Source: Micromonospora sp. WMMA1947
GTDB taxonomy: Bacteria; Actinomycetota; Actinomycetes; Mycobacteriales; Micromonosporaceae
Reading direction: 5' to 3'
Assembly: GCF_027497355.1 (NCBI RefSeq)
Contig: NZ_CP114909.1
Span: forward strand, 4,173,001 to 4,237,000
DNA: 64,000 nucleotides
The notes beneath the pieces are model-generated. The model made no database searches and had not been told where the DNA came from. It saw only the letters and a program-made list of their open reading frames with translations. This document shows positions 50,841 to 60,547 of this stretch, piece after piece. Position 1 is the stretch's first letter. Every line of letters starts with the position of its first letter. Position numbers and translations under genes: made by a program.

Positions 50841-51629
50841 TCAGTCGAGCCGGCCCACCCCGCAATAGGTGGAGAAGCGGCGAGGGTCCTCGTCCGGGTC
50901 GACCGGCCAGTCGGGCCGCCACTCGGGCAGTTGCACCAGCCCTGGCGGAATGAGGGTGTAGCCGGTGAAGAGCCGTTCGATCTCGGACCGGCTGCGTAGG
51001 GTCATCCGGGCGGTGTTGGCGTACCCCTGGTTGTAGGTGTCGCGTAGCGCCAGTGCGTCGGAACGTTCGTCGGAGGAGGCGTGTGACAGGGCGAGGTAGC
51101 TGCCCGGGGCGAGCCGGTCGCGGTAGTGGGCGATGATCGGCGCCGGGTCGGTGGTGAGCTGGTGCAGCACGCCCACCAGCAGGACCGCGACCGGCCGGTC
51201 GAGGTCGAGCACGTCGCGCAGTGTCGGGTCACCGAGCACCGCCTCGGGCTGGGTGAGGTCGGCGTGCAAGACCACGGTCCGCGGGTCGTCGGCCAGGAGG
51301 CGTCGGCTGTGGTTGTACGCCACGGGGTCGATGTCGACGTACGCGACGACGGTGTCCGGGGCGGCCTGGCCGGCGACCTCGTGCACGTTGCCCACCGTGG
51401 GGATGCCGGAGCCGAGGTCGAGGAACTGCCGGATGCCCGCGTCGACGAGCGCCCGAACCGCGCGACGCAGGAACGCGCGGTTGGCCCGCATGATGTGCCC
51501 GATGTCGGGCATGGCCTGCTCCATGCGGGCCGCCAGCGCACGGTCCGCCGCGAAGTTGTGCGACCCGCCGAGGAAGTAGTCGTAGACCCGCGCAGGGCTG
51601 GGCGTGTCGAGATCGGGGGTGAGGTCCAT
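50841..51629 (-). CDS. SAM-dependent methyltransferase-like protein (DUF574 family)
   Basis: 262 residues. The signature SPARVYDYFLGGSHNFAADR near the N-terminus and FLDLGSGIPTVGNVHEVA, VAYVDIDPVAYNHSRRLL and LLVGVLHQL identify the actinobacterial DUF574 family, a class I methyltransferase fold. I start at ATG 51629 because family similarity begins with MDLTPDLDTPSPARVYD. No substrate is known for most members. The gene is divergent from the large protein at 51784. Confidence 0.85.
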   Translation of the reverse strand: MDLTPDLDTPSPARVYDYFLGGSHNFAADRALAARMEQAMPDIGHIMRANRAFLRRAVRALVDAGIRQFLDLGSGIPTVGNVHEVAGQAAPDTVVAYVDIDPVAYNHSRRLLADDPRTVVLHADLTQPEAVLGDPTLRDVLDLDRPVAVLLVGVLHQLTTDPAPIIAHYRDRLAPGSYLALSHASSDERSDALALRDTYNQGYANTARMTLRSRSEIERLFTGYTLIPPGLVQLPEWRPDWPVDPDEDPRRFSTYCGVGRLD

Positions 51630-51783
51630 GACACAAGTGTCCGTCGATACGCCTGTTCCGCGCTGTCCTGCGACACCCGACGACGTTCCTTGAGGGTGTC
51701 CACGACGTGCGGAAAGCCGGAAACGCGTTCTCCGAATGACGTTCGCTTCCGTAGGATCTCCGGCGATCAAAGGGGATGAGACG

Positions 51784-53712
51784 GTGGGCGACTTCCAGCA
51801 GTTCGTGACAGATGTGACCTCGCGTCTGTCCACCATGTCCAGGGGTGAGTTGTACCTCGTGGGCGACGGTCTCGACCGGGACTCGCTCTGGCTCACGTTC
51901 CTCGAGTCCTTCCCCGCCGGCACCAATCTGCGGTTCCGTGAGCGGTCCGAGTACGACTGCTCGACCTGCCGGGGGTTCATCAAGCACTTCGGCAACGTCG
52001 TCGAGATCCACGACGGGCGGGTCCGTACCGTCTGGTCCGGGGTGTCGGCATCCGACCCGGTCTTCTCCGTCGTCGCCGCCGCGATGGACGAGTTCGTCCT
52101 CTCGCTGCCGTTGTCCACCATCTTCCGGTCCAGCCAGGCGCAGTACGGGACGAAGACCACCCGGACGCTGCGCGACGGCCAGGTCGAGGTGTGGCATCAC
52201 CTGCACGGCCGGGTGGCAGAGCGGCATCACACCGAGGACGTCGGCGCGGCGCAGGGCACCTTCGACGGCGCGGTGCAGGTCTTCCGGCGTGGCCTGGCCG
52301 AGCTGACCCGGCACGCTCTGGACACCGTGGTCGACCTGATCGACGACAACGCCCTCTACCGCGGCACGGAGCATCGTCCGGCGGTGACCGAGTTCCGGTC
52401 GCTGCAGAGCCGGTGGGCGAAGGCGACCGACGGACGCGCCTTCGTCTTCGCCAACGCCATGAACCCGGCGGCACGTCTGCGCAACACGGTGATCGGCACT
52501 CTCGTCCAGGATCTCTCCGCGGGCGTCGACCTGGCGCAGGCGGTCCGGTCGTTCGAGACGAAGGTGGCACCGCAGAACTACCAGCGACCCACCGCGTTGA
52601 TCACCCCGGCCAGGGTCAAGGCTGCCATGAAGACCATTGACGAGCTGGGTATCGAGGATTCGTTGCAGCGACGGTTCGCCCGGCTGTCCGACGTGTCGGT
52701 CACCAACGTGCTGTGGGTGGACAACGACACACAGCCGCTGATGAAGGACGGCATCGAGGGGCTGCTCATGCAGGCGGCCACCACGACGTCGACGGGCGCG
52801 CGCCTTCGTGACGCGAAGCCGGAGGAGGTTCCCGTGGTCTCCTTCATGAAGGACGTCCTGCCCGGCGCCACCACCATCGACCTGTGGGTCGCCAACGCCT
52901 ACGAGCCGCACTTCGTCAGCCTCACGACCGGGCGCCACCCGGCTGCTCCGCGGTTGTTCAAGTGGGACAACGATTTCGGCTGGTCGTACGGCGGCAACGT
53001 CACCGACTCGATCCGGGAGAAGGTCAAGCGGGCCGGCGGCAACGTCACGGGCAAGCTGCGGGTGAGCCTGTCCTGGTTCAACCACGACGACCTCGACCTG
53101 CACGTGTTCGAACCCAACGGCGACCACATCTGGTACCAGGAGAAGCGCAACAAGCTGGACGTCGACATGAACGCCGGCGGGCCGCTCTCCCGTGAGCCGG
53201 TGGAGAACGTCACCTGGGCCGACCGTGTGCCCGACGGTGAGTACCGGATCGAGGTGAACCAGTACCGCAAGCGGGACAGCGCGCAGGTCGGCTTCGTGAT
53301 CGAGACCGAGAGCAACGGGAAGATCGAGCATTACCGCCACGAGCGCGCGGTCGGCCACAAGGAGACCGTCGAGGTGGGCCGGATGACTGTCTCCGGCGGG
53401 GTGATCACCGCTTTCCGGCCGGGTAAGGACGTGCAGCAGGGCAGTGCGGGCAAGGAGTTGTGGGGCATCACCACCGAACAGTTCGTACCGGTCTCCACCG
53501 TCATGTACTCGCCGAACTACTTCGACGACCACGAGGTGGGCAACCGGCACTACTTCTTCATGCTGAAGGGGTGCGTGAACGACCAGCCGACGCGGGGGAT
53601 CTACAACGAGTTCCTCCGCGCCGATCTGCAACCGCACCGCAAGGTGTTCGAGGTTCTCGGCGACCGCTGGCGGTCCTGGGCCGCAAGCAGGACGCGGTCC
53701 TGGAAAACCTGA
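51784..53712 (+). CDS. Large protein with YfaP/DUF2135-like beta domain; 3' frameshift
   Basis: 642 residues as read, from GTG 51784 with AAAGGGG eight bases upstream (ATG 51736 has no such site). The N-terminal 300 residues are unrecognised, with one Cys-x2-Cys in EYDCSTCRGFIKHFG. Residues about 425-510 resemble the YfaP/DUF2135 domain: LSWFNHDDLDLHVFEPNG, then LDVDMNAGG and VPDGEYRIEVNQY. At 53665-53668 coding potential moves one frame back: the alternative frame continues [20 protein letters not shown] to a TAG at 53750, which looks like the natural C-terminus. One missing C near CGCTGG would explain this. No signal peptide is seen. Function unknown. Confidence 0.65.
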   Translation: MGDFQQFVTDVTSRLSTMSRGELYLVGDGLDRDSLWLTFLESFPAGTNLRFRERSEYDCSTCRGFIKHFGNVVEIHDGRVRTVWSGVSASDPVFSVVAAAMDEFVLSLPLSTIFRSSQAQYGTKTTRTLRDGQVEVWHHLHGRVAERHHTEDVGAAQGTFDGAVQVFRRGLAELTRHALDTVVDLIDDNALYRGTEHRPAVTEFRSLQSRWAKATDGRAFVFANAMNPAARLRNTVIGTLVQDLSAGVDLAQAVRSFETKVAPQNYQRPTALITPARVKAAMKTIDELGIEDSLQRRFARLSDVSVTNVLWVDNDTQPLMKDGIEGLLMQAATTTSTGARLRDAKPEEVPVVSFMKDVLPGATTIDLWVANAYEPHFVSLTTGRHPAAPRLFKWDNDFGWSYGGNVTDSIREKVKRAGGNVTGKLRVSLSWFNHDDLDLHVFEPNGDHIWYQEKRNKLDVDMNAGGPLSREPVENVTWADRVPDGEYRIEVNQYRKRDSAQVGFVIETESNGKIEHYRHERAVGHKETVEVGRMTVSGGVITAFRPGKDVQQGSAGKELWGITTEQFVPVSTVMYSPNYFDDHEVGNRHYFFMLKGCVNDQPTRGIYNEFLRADLQPHRKVFEVLGDRWRSWAASRTRSWKT

Positions 53713-53750
53713 CCGAGGCAGAGCTGCTGGCACGGATCAACAACCTGTAG

Positions 53751-54168
53751 CCCGCCTGCGGTCGGCCTCGGCCAGCCGGTCCGCACATCGACCGGACGCC
53801 CCGTCATCGGCTTGGGCGTGCACGGGATCGGGGACACGACCCACAGGCTCACGGTGCGCGCTGAGATCGGCTCGGCGCGCACCGTCTGCGTATTCGCCGG
53901 CACCCGATCCCTCATCCCGAGCACACTGTTGCCCCCGCCGGTGACGATCCTCTACGGTCGGCTGAAGCGGTGGGCGGTGCGGTCCGCATCCGACCGACAC
54001 CGCCGGGTGCCCCTCGCGCGGGCCGGGACGGTGGAGTCCCGGGCCACCCCGTCGGGGGCGTCGCGGCGGTCGTGTGACTCCAGCTCGTCCTCCGGGTGGT
54101 GCTGCCCGGCGCGGCTCCGCGCGGAGCCGGCGGCGAGCGGGCCACGCCGACCCCCACCGGAGAATCCC
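53751..54168. other. 418-bp gap before the urease operon
   Basis: No gene seen. It contains the strong palindromic element at 53851-53885. The urease promoter must lie in this gap, but I cannot pick out confident -35/-10 boxes. Confidence 0.4.
53851..53885. repeat. Palindromic repeat element, copy 3
   Basis: ACGGTGCGCGC (53851-53861) pairs exactly with GCGCGCACCGT (53875-53885) across a 13-nt loop. Its left arm continues GGTGCGCGCTGA as in the minus-strand reading of copy 1. It could also work as a terminator for the gene upstream. Confidence 0.55.
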
Positions 54169-54471
54169 GTGTTCCTCAGCCCGCACGAACAGGACCGCCT
54201 GCTCGTCCACGTCGCGGCCGACGTCGCTCGCCGCCGCCGCGAGCGCGGCCTGCGACTCAACTATCCCGAAGCCGTCGCGATCATCGTGGCCTTCCTGCTC
54301 GAAGGGGCCCGCGACGGACGGTCGGTGGTCGACCTCATGGCCGCCGGCCGGACGGTGCTCGGCCGCGAGGACGTCCAGGACGGCATCCCCGAGATGCTGA
54401 GGGAGGTGCAGGTGGAGGCGACGTTCCCGGACGGTACCAAGCTCGTGACGGTGCACCACCCGATCCCGTGA
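54169..54471 (+). CDS. ureA: Urease subunit gamma
   Basis: 100 residues, the standard gamma-subunit length. [39 protein letters not shown] and [20 protein letters not shown] are family hallmarks. GTG 54169 is preceded by GGAGAA. Its TGA overlaps the GTG of ureB. With UreB and UreC it forms the nickel enzyme that hydrolyses urea to ammonia and carbamate in the cytoplasm. Confidence 0.95.
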   Translation: MFLSPHEQDRLLVHVAADVARRRRERGLRLNYPEAVAIIVAFLLEGARDGRSVVDLMAAGRTVLGREDVQDGIPEMLREVQVEATFPDGTKLVTVHHPIP

Positions 54472-54848
54472 TCCCCGGGGAGATCCTGCCGGCGGCCGGC
54501 CCGGTCGAGATCAACGTGGGTCGGCCGGTGACCACGGTGGTCGTGGTCAACACCGCCGACCGTCCGGTGCAGGTCGGTTCGCACTACCACTTCGCCGAGG
54601 CCAACCCGGCCCTGATGTTCGACCGGGCCGTCGCCTGGGGTCAGCGTCTCGCCGTTCCGGCGGGAACCTCGGTCCGGTTCGAGCCGGGCGTGAGCCGCGA
54701 CGTCGAGCTGGTCCCGCTCGGCGGCGCACGCGTCGTGCCCGGTCTGCGCGGCGAGTGCGCCGGGCCGCTCGACGAAGCGTCACCGACCGCGCCGGAAACC
54801 GGCGCGCCGCAAACGGACGCGCCGACGAGCGACGGGCCGGCGCGGTGA
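54468..54848 (+). CDS. ureB: Urease subunit beta
   Basis: 126 residues. [39 protein letters not shown] and [19 protein letters not shown] are the urease beta signatures. The C-terminal tail of about 25 residues (after [14 protein letters not shown]) is longer and more acidic/Thr-rich than usual. GTG start and stop overlap both neighbours (GTGA). Confidence 0.95.
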   Translation: MIPGEILPAAGPVEINVGRPVTTVVVVNTADRPVQVGSHYHFAEANPALMFDRAVAWGQRLAVPAGTSVRFEPGVSRDVELVPLGGARVVPGLRGECAGPLDEASPTAPETGAPQTDAPTSDGPAR

Positions 54849-56548
54849 GCGCCGTGCGGCGGGACCGCTACATCGACTTGTACGGGCCGACCACCGGCGA
54901 CCGCATCCGGCTGGCCGACACGAGCCTGCTGATCGAGGTGGAGACCGACCACTGTGTGGGCGGCGACGAGGCGGTCTTCGGCGGGGGGAAGGTGATCCGC
55001 GAGTCGATGGGCCAGTCGCGGGCGACCCGCGCCGAGGGCGCGCTCGACACCGTCATCACCGGTGCGGTGGTGCTCGACCACTGGGGCGTGGTCAAGGCCG
55101 ACGTGGGTCTGCGCGACGGGCGGATCGTGGCGCTGGGCCGGGCCGGTAACCCGGACACCATGCCCGGCGTGCACCCCGAGCTGGTCATCGGCCCGGCCAC
55201 CGAGGTCATCGCCGGCAACGGCCGGATCCTCACGGCCGGCGCCGTCGACACCCATGTGCACTTCATCTGCCCGGAGATCGTCACCGAGGCGCTGGCAAGT
55301 GGCATCACCACACTCGTCGGCGGCGGCACCGGCCCCGCCGAGGGCACCCGGGCCACGACCGTCACCCCGAACGCCTGGCACCTGGCCCGCATGCACGAGG
55401 CGCTGGACACGCTGCCGGTCAACGTGCTGCTGCTCGGCAAGGGCAACACCGTCTCGCCGGAGGCGCTGTGGGAGCAGTTGCGCGCCGGCGCGGGCGGGTT
55501 CAAGCTGCACGAGGACTGGGGCACCACACCGGCGGCGATCGACTCCTGCCTGCGGGTGGCGGACGCCTCCGGGGTGCAGGTGTCCATCCACACCGACACC
55601 CTCAACGAGGCCGGTTTCGTGGCCGACACGCTGCGGGCGATCGCCGGCCGGGCCATCCACTCGTACCACACCGAGGGGGCGGGAGGCGGGCACGCGCCGG
55701 ACATCATCACGGTGGCCGGCGAGCCCAACGTGTTGCCGTCGTCGACCAACCCGACCCGGCCGTACACCGCCAACACCCTCGCCGAGCACCTGGACATGCT
55801 GATGGTCTGCCACCATCTCAACCCGTCCGTGCCGGAGGACCTGGCCTTCGCCGAGAGCCGCATCCGGCCGTCCACCATGGCCGCCGAGGACCTGCTGCAC
55901 GACCTCGGCGCGATCTCGATCATCGGCTCCGACTCGCAGGCGATGGGCCGGGTGGGCGAGGTGATCCTGCGAACCTGGCAGAGCGCGCACGTCATGAAGG
56001 AGCGGGTCGGCGCGCTACCAGGCGACGGCGCGGCCGACAACCACCGGGCCCGCCGGTACGTGGCGAAGTACACCATCTGCGCGGCCATGGCGAACGGGCT
56101 GGACCGGGAGGTCGGCTCGGTCGAGCCGGGCAAACTGGCCGACCTGGTGCTGTGGGAGCCGGCGTTCTTCGGCGTACGACCGCACCTGGTGCTCAAGGGC
56201 GGCATGATCGCGTACGCCCAGATGGGTGACGCCAACGCGTCCATCCCGACGCCGCAGCCGATGCTGCCGCGCCCGATGTTCGGGGCGTACGGTGCCGCCG
56301 CCTCGGCTACCAGCCTGGCGTTCGTCGCGCCGGCCGCCCTCGACGCCGGGCTGCGCCTCGACGTGCGGCGACGGGTGGTGCCCGTCGCGGACGTGCGCTC
56401 GCGGGGCAAGGCGGACCTGCCGGAGAACGACGCGATGCCCCGGATCGAGGTGGACCCGGACACCTTCACGGTGCGGATCGACGGTGAGGTGGTGGAGCCG
56501 GACCCGGTGCCACGCCTGCCGATGGCCCAGCGGTACTTCCTGTTCTGA
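54845..56548 (+). CDS. ureC: Urease subunit alpha (catalytic)
   Basis: 567 residues, normal length. Nickel ligands are visible: His-x-His in [12 protein letters not shown], the carbamylated Lys220 in [10 protein letters not shown], and His residues in SIHTDTLNE and [14 protein letters not shown]. The catalytic-flap His lies in [37 protein letters not shown] provides the Asp ligand. GTG overlaps the ureB stop and the TGA overlaps the ureF ATG. All catalytic residues appear intact. Confidence 0.96.
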   Translation: MSAVRRDRYIDLYGPTTGDRIRLADTSLLIEVETDHCVGGDEAVFGGGKVIRESMGQSRATRAEGALDTVITGAVVLDHWGVVKADVGLRDGRIVALGRAGNPDTMPGVHPELVIGPATEVIAGNGRILTAGAVDTHVHFICPEIVTEALASGITTLVGGGTGPAEGTRATTVTPNAWHLARMHEALDTLPVNVLLLGKGNTVSPEALWEQLRAGAGGFKLHEDWGTTPAAIDSCLRVADASGVQVSIHTDTLNEAGFVADTLRAIAGRAIHSYHTEGAGGGHAPDIITVAGEPNVLPSSTNPTRPYTANTLAEHLDMLMVCHHLNPSVPEDLAFAESRIRPSTMAAEDLLHDLGAISIIGSDSQAMGRVGEVILRTWQSAHVMKERVGALPGDGAADNHRARRYVAKYTICAAMANGLDREVGSVEPGKLADLVLWEPAFFGVRPHLVLKGGMIAYAQMGDANASIPTPQPMLPRPMFGAYGAAASATSLAFVAPAALDAGLRLDVRRRVVPVADVRSRGKADLPENDAMPRIEVDPDTFTVRIDGEVVEPDPVPRLPMAQRYFLF

Positions 56549-57240
56549 TGGCGACGTCGAGTCTGCTCCTGCTGCTGGCCGACGGCCGCTTCCCGGCCGG
56601 TGCGCACGCCCACTCGGGCGGCCTGGAGGCGGCCGTCGCCGCCGGCCGGGTCACCGACCTGGCCACGTTGGAGGCGTTCCTGGCCGGCCGGCTGGCGACC
56701 GCCGGGCTGGTCGGTGCGGCGTTCGCGGCGGCGGCGCACCGGGCGGTGACCTCGGCCGGTTCCGCCGTACGCCGGTCCACGCTGGCGTTGCTCGACGCGG
56801 AGCTGGACGCCCGGACGGCGGCACCGGCGCTGCGTACGGTGTCCCGTCGCCAGGGACGGGCTCTACTGCGCGCGGGCCGGGCCATCTGGCCGGAGGCGTC
56901 CTTCGACGACCTGCCCGCCACACCGGGCGGAGCGCACCAGCCGTTGGTGCTCGGGCTGCTCTGCGCCGCCGCCGGCCTGAGCCGCGCCGAGACCGCCACG
57001 GTCGCCACCCACGGGACGGTGACCGGTGCGGCCAGTGCTGCCGTACGCCTGCTCGGCCTCGACCCGTACCAGGTCCAGGCACTGCTGGTCGGTCTCGCCT
57101 CCCGGTGCGACGGCACCGCCGCCGCGGCGGCCCGGGCCGCCGACGACCCACCCGAGCGGCTGCCCGCGGCGGCCGCGCCCCTTGCCGACATCCATGCCGA
57201 AGCTCATGCCACCTGGGAGGTGCGTCTCTTTGCGTCCTGA
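56548..57240 (+). CDS. ureF: Urease accessory protein UreF
   Basis: 230 residues, helical, with [23 protein letters not shown] at the start (56563-56631), the conserved UreF opening, and [20 protein letters not shown] later. UreF joins UreD and UreG in the complex that delivers nickel and CO2 to apo-urease and gates UreG GTPase activity. ATG overlaps the ureC stop (TGATG). Confidence 0.93.
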   Translation: MATSSLLLLLADGRFPAGAHAHSGGLEAAVAAGRVTDLATLEAFLAGRLATAGLVGAAFAAAAHRAVTSAGSAVRRSTLALLDAELDARTAAPALRTVSRRQGRALLRAGRAIWPEASFDDLPATPGGAHQPLVLGLLCAAAGLSRAETATVATHGTVTGAASAAVRLLGLDPYQVQALLVGLASRCDGTAAAAARAADDPPERLPAAAAPLADIHAEAHATWEVRLFAS

Positions 57241-57988
57241 AACCGTTGCGCCCGATGCCGACCGGAATCCCGCCCCGCACGACGAGACCGTTCCGCACAC
57301 CCACCCCGAACCGGGGGTGGACCCGCATCCGCCGCTGGCGCAAGCCGGGCGGGCGCTGCGCGTCGGCATCGGCGGGCCGGTCGGGTCGGGCAAGACCGCC
57401 CTGGTGGCGGCCCTGTGCCGGGCGTTCGCCGGGGAGCTGCGGCTCGGCGTGGTCACAAACGACATCTACACGACCGAGGACGCCGACTTCCTCAAGCGGG
57501 CCGGCGTGCTGGACCCGAGCCGGATCCGCGCCGTCGAAACCGGTTGCTGCCCGCACACCGCCATCCGGGACGACATCGGGGCCAACCTCGACGCCGTGGA
57601 CGAGTTGGCCGAGGCGGTCGGCCCGCTGGACCTGGTGCTGGTCGAGAGCGGCGGGGACAACCTGACCGCCACCTTCAGCCGGGGCCTGGTGGACCGGCAG
57701 ATATTCGTGGTCGACGTGGCCGGCGGGGACAAGGTGCCGCGCAAGGGCGGACCCGGTGTGACGTCCGCCGACCTGCTCGTGATCAACAAGACCGACCTGG
57801 CACCGATGGTGGGCGCGGACCTTTCCGTCATGGACCGGGACGCGCGGGCCCGGCGCGGCGAGCTGCCGACCGTGTTCCTGTCGATCGTCGGCGACACGGC
57901 GGCGGGACCGGTCGCCGACTGGATTCGCCACGAACTGGCCCACCACGCGGCAGCGCATCCGGTCGCCGCGCGGGGCGGCCCGGCCTGA
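57230..57988 (+). CDS. ureG: Urease accessory GTPase UreG
   Basis: 252 residues from TTG 57230, nine bases after GGGAGG and overlapping ureF by 11 nt. P-loop [19 protein letters not shown], nickel-binding CPH motif in [14 protein letters not shown], and [20 protein letters not shown]. The N-terminal 40 residues are rich in His, Asp and Pro ([20 protein letters not shown]), a likely metal-storage extension. UreG loads nickel at the expense of GTP. No ureE is present in this locus, so this extension may partly substitute. Confidence 0.94.
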   Translation: MRPETVAPDADRNPAPHDETVPHTHPEPGVDPHPPLAQAGRALRVGIGGPVGSGKTALVAALCRAFAGELRLGVVTNDIYTTEDADFLKRAGVLDPSRIRAVETGCCPHTAIRDDIGANLDAVDELAEAVGPLDLVLVESGGDNLTATFSRGLVDRQIFVVDVAGGDKVPRKGGPGVTSADLLVINKTDLAPMVGADLSVMDRDARARRGELPTVFLSIVGDTAAGPVADWIRHELAHHAAAHPVAARGGPA

Positions 57989-58734
57989 TGCGCGCGTACG
58001 CCCGGCTGGTGGCCCGGGCCGACGGCCGGGGCGGCACGGTCCTCGCCGAGCTGCGCGGTGAGACGCCGCTGCTGCTGCGACAGACGCCCGGCAGCGGTCG
58101 TGCCGTGACCGTGTACGTCGTCGGCGGAGCGGCCGGCCCGCTCGCCGGCGACGACCTGCGGCTGGACATCGACGTGGGACCGGGGGCGGCGGTGCGGGTA
58201 CACACCGTCGCCGCCTCGGTCGCCCTGCCCGGCCGGCCCGGCGTCGCGTCGCGGATGGCGGTCCACGCCGTGGTGCGCGACGGCGGCGCACTGCACTGGC
58301 TGCCCGAGCAACTGGTCGCGGCGGCCGGCTGCGCGCATCTCGCCGAGTCCCGGGTGGAGCTGGCCGCCGGGGCGAGGCTGACCTGGCGCGACGAGGTGAT
58401 CTGCGGCCGGTACGGCGAGGCGCCGGGCGGCGCTGTCGTCCACACCCGGGTCGACTACGACGGCCGGCCGCTGCTGCGCCAGTCGCTGGCAGTGGGACCG
58501 GGTGCGCCCGGCTGGGCCGGCCCCGCGGTGCTCGGCGGCGCACCGGCCACCGGGTCGCTGCTGGTGGTGGACCCGTCGCTTTCCGACGAGCGGGCGACGG
58601 TCGAGGGCACCGTCGCCCGGCTGCCCCTGGCGGGTGGTCCGGCGACACTGTGGACCGCCACCGCTCCCGACGCGCACACGCTGCGCGCCCACCTCGACGT
58701 GCAGGTCGAGCCGCTGCTCACCGAGGTGGAGTGA
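57988..58734 (+). CDS. ureD: Urease accessory protein UreD (UreH)
   Basis: 248 residues. LRQTPGSGRAVTVYVVGGAA, GPLAGDDLRLDIDVGPGAAV, and LHWLPEQLVAAAGCAHLAES match UreD. It forms the scaffold that carries nickel from UreG through UreF to urease. ATG overlaps the ureG stop (TGATG). It is the last gene of the ureABCFGD operon, the usual actinobacterial order. Confidence 0.92.
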   Translation: MRAYARLVARADGRGGTVLAELRGETPLLLRQTPGSGRAVTVYVVGGAAGPLAGDDLRLDIDVGPGAAVRVHTVAASVALPGRPGVASRMAVHAVVRDGGALHWLPEQLVAAAGCAHLAESRVELAAGARLTWRDEVICGRYGEAPGGAVVHTRVDYDGRPLLRQSLAVGPGAPGWAGPAVLGGAPATGSLLVVDPSLSDERATVEGTVARLPLAGGPATLWTATAPDAHTLRAHLDVQVEPLLTEVE

Positions 58735-58742
58735 AGCGAGGG

Positions 58743-59207
58743 TCAACGCCGAAGGCCGGCCGCCTCGGCGTTGTCGCGGCGACCCGCCGGGTCGAGCCGG
58801 GCGATCAGGTCGGCGAGATGGTCGAGCAGGGCGGTGTCGGCCGGTACGCCCGCCTCGGCGAGGCTGGTCCGGACCCGTTCGTCGACGCGGGCGTGCTCAC
58901 GGCGGCCCCGGGCGGTCAGGTAGGCCCGGATACGGCGCCGGTCCAGCGGGTCGATCCGCCGGAACACCAGGTTACGGTCGACGAGCTGGTCGACCAGCTT
59001 GGTGAGGGTCCCCGGCGGCAACGACGCCTCGGCTGACACCTCGCTCATCGGATGGCCCTGGCCGTCGGCGAGCAGGCACAGCACCCGCCACGCCTCGGTG
59101 GTCAGGTCGTCGTCGGCCAGAACGACGGCCAACCGGCGGGAGAGCAGCCGTTCGGCGCGGGTGAGCGAGCGCAGCAGATCGGCTGGCGTCCCGGGCACGT
59201 CTGACAT
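58743..59207 (-). CDS. MarR-family transcriptional regulator
   Basis: 154 residues from ATG 59207 behind AGGGAG. The winged helix is LTTEAWRVLCLLADGQGHPM, EVSAEASLPPGTLTKLVDQL and the wing LVFRRIDPLDRRRIRAYLTA with the conserved Asp-Arg. It reads convergent to ureD and divergent from the binding-protein gene at 59304. A perfect palindrome at 60431-60454 before urtA is a possible target. Confidence 0.88.
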   Translation of the reverse strand: MSDVPGTPADLLRSLTRAERLLSRRLAVVLADDDLTTEAWRVLCLLADGQGHPMSEVSAEASLPPGTLTKLVDQLVDRNLVFRRIDPLDRRRIRAYLTARGRREHARVDERVRTSLAEAGVPADTALLDHLADLIARLDPAGRRDNAEAAGLRR

Positions 59208-59303
59208 GGAACTCCCTGGGCCGGTGGCCCTGTCATCGTAGCGACTCGTCCCGCTCCGTGGAGAGCTGTGGTTTTCCCACGTCGGCCGGGCAATCATGGG
59301 CTC

Positions 59304-60386
59304 ATGACCGCGCCGGCACCGCCGTGGCTCACAGTCGATCGGGCCGTGGTCAGCATCGCGCTGGTGTACCCGATGCGCGGGCCGGCGGGAATGTTCGGCC
59401 CGACCTGCGAACTCTGCGCCCAGCTCGCGGTCGAGGAGATCAACGCCGGTGGCGGGGTGCTGGGCCGCGAGGTGCGGCTGGTGCCGGTCGACGGCGGCGC
59501 CCCGCCGGCCGAGGTGGCCGCCCAGGTGGAGGCGCTGGTGTCGATGGGCGCCGTGCAGGGCGTGACCGGCTGGCACATCTCCTCGGTGCGGCAGGCGCTC
59601 GCGCCCCGGGTCGCGCACCGCGTGCCGTACGTCTACACCGCCCTGTACGAGGGCGGTGAGCGTACCGAAGGGGTCTATCTGACCAGCGAGACACCGGATG
59701 CCCAGCTGTGGCCCGCGATGCGGCTGCTCGCGGGGGAGCAGGGCGTGCGCCGCTGGTTCGTGGTCGGCAACGACTACGTGTGGCCCCGGCGCACCGCGCG
59801 GGCGGCCCACCGGTACGCGCTGCGCGGCGGTGGCCGCGTGGTGGGGCAGGCGTTCCTGCCGTTGGAGACGCACGACTTCGACGACGTGTTGCGCCGGATC
59901 GAGCGCAGCGGCGCCGACGCCGTGGTGATGCTGCTCGTCGGCGCGGACGCGGTGCGGTTCAACCGGGCGTTCGCGCGTGCCGCGATGGACCAGCGCTGCC
60001 TGCGGCTGAGCACCCTGATGGACGAGAACATGCTGCTGGCCAGCGGGGCGGGCGCGACGCGGCGGCTCTACAGCACGGCGGGCTTCTTCGCCGGCCTCGT
60101 GACGCAGGAGAACCTCGACTTCCACGGCGAGTTCGCCCGCCGGTTCGGGGTGGAGGCGCCGCCGCTGGGCAGCCTGGGGGAGTCCTGCTACGAGGGCGTG
60201 ATGCTGCTCGCCGCCCTGATCGGGCAGGCCCGCACCCTCGACGTACGGGCGATCGAGACGGCTGCCGACACGGTGGCGTACCACGGGCCGCGCGGTCGGC
60301 TGCAGCTGCGCCGGCGGCACGTGCGTCAGCGGATCTACCTCGCCGAGGCCGACGGCCTCGACTTCACCGTGCTCGCCCAGATCTGA
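59304..60386 (+). CDS. Cytoplasmic AmiC/UrtA-like amide/urea-binding protein
   Basis: 360 residues from ATG 59304. A type 1 periplasmic-binding-fold protein close to UrtA/Ami[57 protein letters not shown] and AFLPLETHDFDDVLRRIE parallel the UrtA at 60790. Unlike UrtA it has no signal peptide or lipobox, so it should stay in the cytoplasm, as does AmiC, the amide sensor of the amidase operon. It may be a urea/amide sensor rather than a transporter subunit. It is followed by the urt promoter region. Confidence 0.75.
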   Translation: MTAPAPPWLTVDRAVVSIALVYPMRGPAGMFGPTCELCAQLAVEEINAGGGVLGREVRLVPVDGGAPPAEVAAQVEALVSMGAVQGVTGWHISSVRQALAPRVAHRVPYVYTALYEGGERTEGVYLTSETPDAQLWPAMRLLAGEQGVRRWFVVGNDYVWPRRTARAAHRYALRGGGRVVGQAFLPLETHDFDDVLRRIERSGADAVVMLLVGADAVRFNRAFARAAMDQRCLRLSTLMDENMLLASGAGATRRLYSTAGFFAGLVTQENLDFHGEFARRFGVEAPPLGSLGESCYEGVMLLAALIGQARTLDVRAIETAADTVAYHGPRGRLQLRRRHVRQRIYLAEADGLDFTVLAQI

Positions 60387-60403
60387 CCGTCCGATGCGGA
60401 CCC

Positions 60404-60454
60404 TTGACACGTCCACCCGGCCCGGCCCTAAGATACTTCCTGCGTGAAGTATCT
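60404..60454 (+). promoter_or_regulatory. Candidate promoter with overlapping palindromic operator upstream of urtA
   Basis: TTGACA (60404-60409) and TAAGAT (60429-60434) form a sigma70-like pair with a 19-bp spacer. A perfect 9-bp inverted repeat, AGATACTTC (60431-60439) and GAAGTATCT (60446-60454), overlaps the -10 box and extends over the likely start point, an ideal place for a repressor. The nearby MarR protein is a candidate. Transcription from here would give a 5' leader of about 340 nt. Confidence 0.5.
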
Positions 60455-60462
60455 GTCCCGGA

Positions 60463-60533
60463 GGGTGGATACCGCGATCTCCTGTCCACCGTCGGCGGAA
60501 TGCGTCCGCCGACCATTCCGGTGGCAATTTTTT
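60463..60533 (+). promoter_or_regulatory. Attenuator-like structure in the urtA leader
   Basis: GTCGGCGG (60491-60498) pairs with CCGCCGAC (60506-60513), enclosed by CCACCG (60486-60491) with CGGTGG (60519-60524), followed by TTTTTT (60528-60533), as in an intrinsic terminator. Two competing pairings exist: CGGAATG (60496-60502) with CATTCCG (60514-60520), and GGTGGA (60464-60469) with TCCACC (60485-60490). Mutually exclusive stems before a T-run suggest conditional termination. Confidence 0.45.
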
Positions 60534-60547
60534 CACTGCGTTGACCA

